NCBI GenBank assembly: GCA_001584585.1
Contig: LSYV01000039.1
Location: 10,899 to 25,618, forward strand
Length of the DNA: 14,720 bases
DNA from: Gonium pectorale
Lineage: Eukaryota > Chlorophyta > Chlorophyceae > Chlamydomonadales > Volvocaceae
Reading direction: 5' to 3'
The translations under genes were made by a program, and so were the position numbers. The notes beneath the pieces were generated by a model. It saw only the letters and a list, made by a program, of their open reading frames with translations, was not told the origin of the DNA and made no database searches. Position 1 is the stretch's first letter, and every line of letters begins with the position of its first letter. Positions 1 through 7,675 of the stretch are shown here, piece by piece.

Positions 1-736
1 CCGGCTTACCATCTTACCCGGTTTGTCAGACTTCACCTGGTGTACTGCAAGGTTTCAAGGTTGAGCTGCGGTGGTGTTGTCGTCATGGCCACCGGTCCGA
101 CGGCGCTCAGCGGTTACCAGACCTTCGTGCGCCCAGCCCGCCCAGCCGGCCGTGTACTGACCTGGAGTGATGAAAGAGTGCATCGCTGCCCAATAGCGTG
201 AAACACGCACATGGCGCACATGGTCCCGCGCCAGAGCAACCAAGGGCGAACGGCACTACCAGTGACTGATATGCATTAGTACGCATAGTAGTAGTGCATA
301 AGACGACTGCCCCCGTGCTCGTCCCGGATTACCCAGACGGGCGCGACACAGGGCGGGCCTGGGGGCCGCGGGGGCACATTCAGGGGGGTAGCGACCTTGC
401 GGTGCGGGCGGCGGCTGTGCCTATGGCCGTGGGGCGATGAGGAGGATCCCTCCCCGTCCGATTACCTACTCCTTCGGATTGGCTGACCCGCCGAGCCTCA
501 GGAGTCGTCGGGATGTGTCTGGCGTCCGGGCGCTCCTGCGGAGCTGCGGACCTCGGCCGTGACCTCGGCGGTGAAGCCTACCCGGCCGCCGTGCACCCAC
601 CGGTGCCTGCCGCCGCGCACCCACCGATGCCTGGGCCTGGCGGCTGGAGCCTTTTCATGAGGATGGTTCCGGTGCGTCGGCTGCGTCCTGCTGGACGCCG
701 GTGTCGGATCGGTTGCTGACCAACGGCAGTATGTTA
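1..736. other. No supported gene (left edge)
   Basis: No reading frame here shows a recognisable domain, and no frame joins by plausible splice sites to a gene. Around 587-634 a short imperfect direct repeat occurs, two units built on gcacccaccg followed by tgcctg. The right end of the stretch leads into the recombinase remnant, so part of it may be flanking mobile-element sequence. That is an inference from position only. Confidence 0.4.
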
Positions 737-1612
737 AGCCTGGCCACCGACTACGTCATCTTAGCCAGCAGCGCGGTGCAAGCAGCTCGGCGTCAACCTA
801 CGCCTCCCACCGGCAGCGCTACTTTCGCTTCTGCGCGAACGTAGCGAAGGTGGACCCGGCAGCGGTGTTCCCGCGCTCCCGCGGCTCGGACCTCAACCCG
901 CGGCTGGCGTGCCTCTTCATCGTGCATGCGCTGCGCGTGGAAAAACAAAGAGAACCGTGGAACAACTGTCGGCGTCCACGGTGCGGGGCACCTTGAGCGC
1001 GCTGGCCGGCTGCTGGCAACGGGACCAGGGCCTGCCCCAGTCAGGGTCGGTGGGTCGAGACCCGGAAAGCTGTCAAGCGGACGATGGCGCAGCTGCTGCG
1101 CGATCGGGCGGGCACGGCCCAACCAGGACGCGCGGCCCAACCAGAAGGCGCCGCTACCCGTTGGGCTGCTGCGGTTGATAATCGCCTGGTTGCGGAAGCG
1201 GGGCGACGCACGGCCAGCAGAGGTTGCGGCATGCACGCAGGACGCTGGCTGGCTGACGCTAGGCTTCTTCGGCATGCTGCGACGCAGCGAGCTGGCGGGG
1301 CTATCAGTGGGCAGTGTGACGCTGCTGGAAGGCGGCAAAGTTGAGCTGCACATAGCCCGCAGCCAGACGGACCAGCGGGGCCAGGGACAGACGGTGCTGC
1401 TGGCGGAGCGCACCCGGCGCGGATTGCCAGTGCGGCGAATCGTAGTTGCGCACCTGGCTGGGGCGCAGACCCAGGTTGTGGGATCCGCAAGTCCGATGTT
1501 CGTGCGAGACGCAGCGGAGACGCCAAGGGGGCGCGCAACGGAGGAACCCAGTTGGCCAAGGGTGCTTTCGCCGACCGGCTGAGGACGTTGCTGAGCGAGA
1601 TCCAACCGGTTA
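737..1612 (+). pseudogene. Tyrosine recombinase remnant, frameshifted and truncated
   Basis: This appears to be the decayed recombinase of a mobile element. The best-preserved part is the start of the catalytic domain at about 1155-1430, with FFGMLRRSELAGL (the RRSEL context carries the first catalytic Arg) followed by a strand and a SQTDQ..GQ segment typical of the family. An N-terminal core-binding-like piece, TYASHRQRYFRFC, lies near 790-834 in another frame. Helical pieces QLSASTVRGTLSALAG (about 963-1010) and KRTMAQLLRDR (about 1075-1108) each need a change of frame. A last piece, QLAKGAFADRLRTLLSEI (about 1549-1602), is again out of frame. At least four frame changes separate pieces that read as one protein. 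The later HxxR and Tyr nucleophile motifs were not found, so the 3' part is missing or unrecognisable. Known volvocine sources include DIRS/TOC-like retroelements and Crypton-like elements, and the sequence alone does not decide between them. Introns could explain one or two frame changes, but no good splice pairs were seen. Confidence 0.7.
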
Positions 1613-3236
1613 CTTCAAGTGAGCCTCGCTGCCTTCCACCGCCTATGTGTTGCGTCCTTGTGTGTGTGGGGGGGGGCGCGTAGCATCAAGGTAGGAGTTA
1701 TTGTTCCGGTGTGGGATCCTTGCCCCTGTCCCGCTCGCACCCGCAGCCAATCACAGCTAGCTCACAATCGTACGACAAATTTACACACGACCTGTCACAG
1801 CCTGAAGCAGCAACAGAAGACCCTACTATACTAGCAAATCAATGGTGATGCCCACGCTCACTCGTAGCGCAGACAGCACGCCGCCGCCTATAGCTGCACC
1901 CGCCAGGTAGGGACGCAGTGACGCGGGCAAATCCACCCGCCAACACAAGCAGTGCGGCGGCCGCTTTAGGTCCAAAGACTGAGGCCGATGATGACCCCGT
2001 GATGAGCAAAGTGCAGCATAAGCACAGAATTGCAGGGCCGCGTGCAGGGCCCAAAAGGACGGCCCATCCTGGTCTGGCTGCCGGCTTGCCCTGTCTCGAG
2101 CGAGCGAGTCCAACTTATCATGCGTCGCTGCGCGTGCTGTCTCAAGACCTGCAACGGCCAACCGCCAACAGAGTAAACAAACAAGGCTCTCTGCTCAAGG
2201 GCCTGAGTCCTAACCGGCGCGTCGGGAGCCAATCGGCTCGTGTGGCATGCAACCTCTCTCTGGGAAGCCTGTAACATGTGACTAACCGATATTAACTTTC
2301 AACTTGACTGCCGAAACCATCGCCGCTCGTCAGCCAGCAGGCCCGCCAGCCAACACGCCGACCTGCACGTCCCAGCGGCCCCTGGGGCGCTCGACACAGC
2401 GCACCAGTCAGTATACACCGGCATGGTGCGCAATACGTACAGACGCCACACGCCTCGTTGCCGCGCAGGTCTCACACATGCGCACGAGCCGCGTTGAGAA
2501 CCTAAAATCCGCGATCAACTAGGACTGTCCCGCTCACTACCTCACACTCACGGGCACGACCCACGCCGCTGCTACAGCCCCTTTCGTATGTGGCGCACGC
2601 TCGGGCCAACGTGCTCGGCCTCTGAACCTCCGCTTCCTCTACAACCGCCACAAGACACATGTGTCCTGCGGCCCCTACCTCCCGGTTGTGTCAGAATACC
2701 CACCAACACCCTCATACATGCAGCAGCCCTGCTCCTCAATTGCTGGTGCCGTTCGGGTTGGGCCCCGCCGATGGAATGTGCCGGCCATGCAGTAAGCCAA
2801 TGAAGGACCATGTGGGCTTTGACAAGTGCGCGGAGGGCTTGGATCCGCGAGGCCCGTGTCCGCGGCCGGACGCCGTTGCGGTCCTGCCGACCTGCGGCCA
2901 AACCACGACACCAGCTGTTCGTACCTCTCCGCAGGTCGCCCCGTTCCAATAACTAACGGCCCCTCACTCCGCCCGATCCGCGCATCCATAAAATGGCAGC
3001 TGGAGCCGCGAGTCGAGAACTGTGCGCTCCAACACAGCGTGCACTTGGCAAACTTGCAGAGGCAGGCAGGCAGGCAACATGGCCACGGCCACGGCAGGCA
3101 ACATGCTGCCAAGAACGATCCGTCACGGCACAGTCCCGCAACATCCTCGCTCCGACAAGAAAGGCGTGCGGGAATGCTGGTTGGTGCGCCCAACGCCGGG
3201 CACCGCCGTCGTGTCACGAGCTTGCAGGCCGCGAAG
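1613..3236. other. No supported gene (intergenic, possibly old repeats)
   Basis: No reading frame here has a recognisable domain. A hydrophobic stretch can be read on the minus strand near 1826-1960 (PYLAGAAIGGGVLSAL), but it has no clear start or splice support. A TGTAA element, the usual volvocine poly(A) signal, occurs on the plus strand at 2270-2274 without a gene in front of it, and another reads on the minus strand at 1785-1781. The direct repeat ggcaggcaacatg occurs twice, at about 3069 and 3093. The 3' UTR of the kinase gene should occupy the right end. Confidence 0.4.
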
Positions 3237-6090
3237 CTATAAGGGCGAGGGCCACCAGGCCGCCAGCGTCGCAGCGTGCTCCTCGCCCAGTCGGCCCCGC
3301 ACCCGCTCCATGACCTCGTCCCACACGACCGCCCGGAGCTGCTCCACCTTGTCGACCATGTCCAGGTGCTTCAGGATGTGCAGCGCCAGCTGGCCGCCGA
3401 AAGACAGGTCGTCCCCCAAGCGAGTCATGTATTTGCTGACACCCTCGACCGACAAGCTCTTCACCGGGATGCCGACCAGGATGCACAGGGTGCTTGCGAG
3501 GCAGGCCAGGTCCCACTGGAGGCTCGCGACCTTGGGCAGGCCCAGCGCGTAGTGCTCGGTGAACTCCTTGAGCTTCTCGTTGAACCTAGATTAGCATCGG
3601 AAAAGGGATAGGAATTGGGATCTCGGCAAACCCTTTCACAACGCGCACTCGCGGGGCTGCAAGAGGTCTGAAGTGTGCGCCTAGTGCGACTTGTTGACTC
3701 CCCCGGGCGATCGACTCACTGACGCCGGTGTGCGCATCGCACACCGGTCCTAGCCCTGCTCGGCCCGCCTACCTGGTGCACGCGCCCAGGTCCACCAATA
3801 CGACGTGTTTCTGCAGGCAGGCAGCGGAGGAATGGGATGATGAGCAACGATGAGCACGGCCGTGTGGTGCAGCCTGCCTACGGGTTCGCTGACATGGTGC
3901 CTTTGGGGCGAAGACGCACGAGGGCGGTGGTGTCTTGGGGCATGCGTGGCTGCATCCACATGCGGGCCGGTGCGTGAGTGAATCGAGGTAGGGCGGGAGT
4001 GGCGACATCCCGAACGGGCTGGGCGCAAGGTAGGGCCCTTCCTCATATGCAAGACACAAACGGCAGGGCGGTCCATCCACATGCAAACGGAGGCAGGCTT
4101 CGGAACTAGGCATGTGGGCCAGACCTACCTCGGCTCCCGCCGCCAGCATGATGTTCGCAGGCTTGATGTCGCCGTGGCACCAGCCCTTGGCCGCCAGGCC
4201 AGCCATGGCCGCCAGCACGCCCGCGGCCACGTATGCAGTGGCCTCGTCATCCACGACACCCGGTGAGGCCGCCGCCAGGAGGTCGGCGGCCGACCTGGCC
4301 AGCAGGGGCAGGATGAGCACCGCGTGATGCCCAGCGCGAAAGGCGTCGAGTACCTGAGGGCGGGTGAGGGTGATGAGAATGGCAGCGTTGAACGGAAAAG
4401 ACGGTGGGCAATGGCAGCGCTGAAGCGAAAGGCATGCGGCGGCAGCAATCGCCACTGGTGCTACAGCTAGTGTCAAGCTCGTGGAGGTGGGCGATCGATC
4501 GGGGGCCTTAGAAGTACACTTCGTCCCGGCCGCACCTTGATGAGCGTGGGGCAGGCCTGGTCACTGTGCACCACCTCCGAGACGGCCTTCTCGAGCTGCA
4601 TCGAATCTTCCACGCCTGCCACGCCTACGTCGAATACCTTGCTGCAGTACACTCCCGCACCTCTGCAAGCCCGTGAAAACGCGAGACCAGATCGCGGAAA
4701 GGCGAATAACATTTAAAAGCGTCTATCATCTAGGATATCCAGGGACCGCATACATGTACGGGATACGCACACCAACTACCTGAAGACGTAGTACATGGAT
4801 GTGTAGGACTGCCCTGTCGATGCCAGCTGTCCTTCAAAAATGTAGCCCTGTGGAGATTCACGATGACCATGATGGATGGAATCCGCACGGATCAAGTTTC
4901 CGCAGGCATGCGTGCATGCCTACCTACGTACCTACCTTGCTGTCCAGAACGGCCTGCCTGGTGCTCGTTTTCAGGCGCGAGTCGATCTCCCTGAGGTAAT
5001 ATTGTGCCATTTGCTTGTCCATGATCCCGTACGTCAGCGCCCGGATGGCGATGTTGTGGCAGTGGAGCCCCTGAGGCGTGCGTCGAGGCGGGGATTCAAC
5101 GCCGAGCTACGATCGAGCAACATAATCATGCGTACGTATGCAGAGCTGTCTTGTATGCAGGAGCTATTCAAGTGCATGCCACACTACTTTCCTCGTTGAC
5201 TGGATTGGAGCACCCAGCATGCGAGCAGACAAGACGTCATGGACAACCCTCACCTTCTTCTGGGCGACAGTCAGCTTTTCGCCGCAGAGGCTCTCAAACT
5301 TGGCCAGCAAATCAACTGTACAGGGGACATCGGGAACAGTTAGTTAGCGCGTCATCAGCATGCTCGCTCCGTGGGACGACACAAGCGCGGCGTGCTGCCG
5401 CGCAGGAGACTGGAAGGAATAGACTTACAAGGCCATCGGCCAGCGAGCCTCACAGGGGAAGCACGAAGCATATGCGTACGTACGTACGTGCCCTGAGCGG
5501 AGGCCCCTCGGCCATTGCACAGCAACCCCGCTCCTTCGTTTTGCCTTCCTATGAAAGCGTTTTTCACGGTCTGCCTGATTTGACGGCGCTCCTCCCTTTT
5601 GCAGGCTTTGTAGCAACTCTTACCCTGCTTTGCCGGCTCATGCACACTCTGCAGTGCGTGCGTGCGTGCGCAAGTAAGGTACTTGTGGTTGTTCCCGCGT
5701 GCAAACCTATCCTAGCAGACCATGCAACGGGTGTAGTCGCATCAGCCCATAACGGACGCCCCACGGCCATGCCCAACCGACTGTTTACGCATGACAGTTG
5801 ATTGGTACCGTAGTTACCGGCGAGAGTGCACGGAGGCGATGCTAACACAGCAGTTCCAGGTGCTACACACACTGCTTCAGAGTAGCCGACGCGCATAGAC
5901 ACTGCGGACACGATACACGTTGGGACGACTGCCTCTGGTTGCTTCCCGACCCAGGTTCAGAAGTCCCAGCCTAGCCCGAGTTTGCTAGTATAACCCAAGT
6001 TGTTAGTGTGGGGGAGCGGCCATGTTTTGTTATGTTTACTCACAGCATGAGGGCGGATTGCAGGTCGGCGGCATTGGCCGGCAGGGGCAT
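3237..6090 (-). CDS. Small atypical protein kinase, nine-exon model
   Basis: A putative Ser/Thr-type kinase assembled from exons 6090-6044, 5434-5415, 5315-5254, 5070-4936, 4847-4780, 4662-4536, 4353-4129, 3810-3773 and 3585-3237 (stop TAG). Every junction is GT-AG and phases agree, giving 356 aa. Residues 1-88 are a charged, probably helical N-region. The kinase fold starts near residue 89. VYCSKVFD gives the probable beta-3 Lys119, GWCHGDIKPANIML is the catalytic loop with Asp215 and Asn220, VVLVDLG supplies the metal-binding Asp235, and QWDLACLASTL looks like helix F. It differs from standard kinases in having HGD instead of HRD, DLG instead of DFG, no clear glycine-rich loop and no APE motif. 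The C-terminal 116 residues come from one exon. Start ATG 6090 follows an in-frame TGA directly. Exons 1 and 2 are tentative, and exon 2 is only 20 nt. No TGTAA poly(A) signal was seen close behind the stop. I cannot name the kinase family or substrate. Confidence 0.78.
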
Positions 6091-6091
6091 G

Positions 6092-6099
6092 TGACGTCA
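6092..6099. promoter_or_regulatory. Perfect TGACGTCA palindrome next to kinase start
   Basis: An 8-bp perfect palindrome identical to the CRE/ATF-type core bound by bZIP proteins lies one base upstream of the proposed kinase start codon on the minus strand. Its position would put it in the 5' UTR unless transcription starts very close by. A regulatory role is inference; one such 8-mer can occur by chance. Confidence 0.25.
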
Positions 6100-6201
6100 G
6101 GCCAGACTGCTGCTGCACAGCCCCAGGCCCCAAGCCCCAGGCTCTTCACTTGATACCCGCTGTACCGCCGCCACTGCCCCTCGGCCCGGTCCAGCAGTCA
6201 G

Positions 6202-6213
6202 TGCGTTAACGCA
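6202..6213. promoter_or_regulatory. 12-bp perfect palindrome TGCGTTAACGCA
   Basis: A perfect 12-bp inverted repeat about 112 bp upstream of the kinase start codon, followed at 6254-6264 by an AT-rich stretch (TATAAATAAAT on the plus strand) in otherwise GC-rich DNA. Both lie where a promoter for the minus-strand kinase gene would be expected. The AT stretch reads as TATA only on the plus strand, so no orientation can be assigned. Confidence 0.3.
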
Positions 6214-6549
6214 GCAAGCGTGTCGCCCGCCGCACTGTTCATGTGTTTTCCTCTATAAATAAATTTCCAGTCACCTCTGGTATGAGGTGTGCTACAGCGG
6301 TACTGTGGCTGCATGCCATTGATGCTGCTTGTAAAGCGGATGTGGATGAGAGCATGAGACTAGCCTTCTAATCTGCCCCATCCGCATCCTACCCAATTCC
6401 TGCTGCCCAGATCATGTCTAACGTGAAAAATGTTATAGAGCCGGTCTTAGAGCGTTGGCCTCCCCAGAATACCTATCCATCCCATCCCGCCCATCCCGTC
6501 CCAAAAGTAACCCTTGCATGCGTTACCTGCATTTGCTCACCTGGTTCAG

Positions 6550-6687
6550 CTGCCGTGCCTCCCGGCCTGGGACCAGCTGTCGCGTCTGCACAGCAGGGAG
6601 CAGGGCGTCAGATTAGGGAGCATGCCCTCAGCTGATCTTCAAGGCGTGTATACGTCGCTCTGTAGGGCAGGAAGGCCCAAAGTGTGG
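6550..6687 (+). other. Weak candidate plus-strand exon, unidentified
   Basis: A 138-nt open segment is bounded by a good acceptor (ttcag before 6550) and a good donor (gtgagc from 6688). It encodes 46 residues containing WDQLSRLHSREQGVRLGS and DLQGVYTSLCRAGRP, a composition unlike the low-complexity shadows elsewhere. No partner exon with matching signals was found on either side, and the same stretch on the minus strand also has a plausible acceptor-donor pair (about 6545-6590). It could be a stray exon of an unrecognised gene, a mobile-element relic or chance. Apart from this, 6214-6960 shows nothing supportable. Confidence 0.15.
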
Positions 6688-6965
6688 GTGAGCGCATCGG
6701 GTGTTTAGGGGTTGCCAGCGACTTCTTGGCGTCCCAGCGTCGGCGCATGCACGCCTTCTTCAGCCCTGACACACATTCATTCCTCACAAAACCTGCACAG
6801 CCCCATCAGGCATCCGCTTGCACCACCTAGCACCTCCAGCATAGCACAGCCACATGCCAGCAGCCACACAGCTTTTCTCCTTGCTTATTTCTCCTACCCG
6901 CCAGTCCGTTTCTCCACTAGCTACCATCATCCTCCATCCAGTCCGTCTAAAAAAGGAGGCTCCGA

Positions 6966-7102
6966 CCCCCTAATGCCGCGTCGCGGCGGGCGCTCCGCCC
7001 AAAAAAGTCATCAGCCGTGCGTCCTGGGTACCCTGGACCGGTGATCCCAGGGGGGCGGTGCCCCCCAATGCCGGTTCGCAGCGGGGGGTCCCGCCCAAAC
7101 AG
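6966..7102. repeat. Pair of diverged hairpin-forming repeats
   Basis: Two related units of about 42 bp lie about 95 bp apart (6966-7007 and 7061-7102). Both read cccccYaatgccg, then a G/C-rich stem, then cgcccaaa. Each contains local self-complementarity, for example GGCGG..CCGCC near 6982-6998, and the second is preceded by a GGGGGGCGGTGCCCCCC hairpin at 7050-7066. They probably belong to a short non-autonomous dispersed repeat. The family cannot be named from the sequence alone. Confidence 0.5.
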
Positions 7103-7129
7103 CACACAGGCTAGGGAAAAGCGCACAGG

Positions 7130-7360
7130 TCACCACAGGACGCACTTGCCGCTGCGGTGGAACATAATCTGGTCGATGAGCGCGAGAGGGACCTTGCATT
7201 CCTTCAAGGACTCGCGGCTGGCAGCCTTGAGGGCGCGCAAGGCGCGATATCCGTTGTCCCAAAGGGCGTCCAGGACGTCGTCTTCAAAGCTCCCGATTTC
7301 CTCAACGCCAAGCCCCCTGAGAGCTGTCCTCAACTGCTCCCGTTCCTGTTGTCGTCCCAT
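7130..7360 (-). CDS. Small SAM-like helical protein or terminal exon, function unknown
   Basis: A 76-codon segment from ATG 7360 to TGA 7130. It is dense in charged helices: EQLRTALRGLGVEEIGSF, DDVLDALWDNGYRALRAL and VPLALIDQIMFH. The pattern of a short helix, 'LGVEEI', 'F..D.LDALWDNGYRAL..L' and a final long helix resembles SAM-type domains used for protein-protein contact. A good acceptor (gctcag before 7366) lies two codons upstream of the ATG, so it may be the last exon of a longer gene whose upstream part is gone. Sequence upstream on this strand soon runs into the GATA leader, and no partner exon was found. It is therefore either a very small gene divergent from GATA or a 5'-truncated fragment. 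No TGTAA signal is seen behind the stop. The fold assignment is inference from pattern only. Confidence 0.45.
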   Translation of the reverse strand: MGRQQEREQLRTALRGLGVEEIGSFEDDVLDALWDNGYRALRALKAASRESLKECKVPLALIDQIMFHRSGKCVLW

Positions 7361-7562
7361 GGATACCTGAGCTGCTCGCGCTGCACGGGTTTCTGACAGA
7401 AGCCCAGGTGCCCAGCTCGGGGGCGAGCAGTGCTCTAGTGCAAAACTGCAATTTGATCGTCGAATGTATAGGGTAAAGCTGTGGGTTGGCGCTCCAGCTC
7501 ACCAGCTGACGACCAGGTGGTTAGCAGTTATTTTGGAACGACCAACGACGTCTTCTTCTTCA

Positions 7563-7582
7563 ATGCTTGCATGAACATTTGA
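7563..7582 (+). promoter_or_regulatory. Two overlapping minimal upstream ORFs before GATA
   Basis: ATG CTT GCA TGA (7563-7574) and ATG AAC ATT TGA (7571-7582) overlap through a shared ATGA, which makes two three-codon uORFs. They end 93 nt before the proposed GATA start, and no other ATG lies between. If the GATA transcript starts upstream of 7563, ribosomes would meet both, which commonly lowers translation of the main frame. The transcript start is not known from the sequence. Confidence 0.35.
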
Positions 7583-7675
7583 TATTGCTCAGTTGTGACG
7601 GTCTCTTCTGTGAGGAATTTTGCGTTGCACTGTAATAGGCACGACCGCCTGACCAACACAGCGATCATACCGCAA

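Noticed and set aside
793..1605. 270-codon minus-strand frame
   Set aside because: It is antisense to the recombinase remnant, with no motif; a shadow of GC-rich sequence.
1826..2161. Minus-strand frame with a hydrophobic C-terminus
   Set aside because: It has one membrane-like stretch but an unlike N-terminal part, no known motif and no splice support; it could be a decayed gene but cannot be claimed.
5355..5645. Alternative minus-strand frame with a basic helix-like KREERRQIRQ segment
   Set aside because: It reads through the proposed exon 2 donor and has no fitting phase to exon 1 or exon 3; kept only as a reason for caution about the kinase 5' end.
5151..5801. 216-codon plus-strand frame
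   Set aside because: It overlaps the kinase exon at 5315-5254 antisense and otherwise covers introns; no domain visible.
7595..7675. Extension of GATA by 27 codons to an upstream start
   Set aside because: The codon at 7595 is GTG, not ATG; nuclear genes rarely start there, and the stretch lacks transit-peptide character compared with the sequence from ATG 7676.
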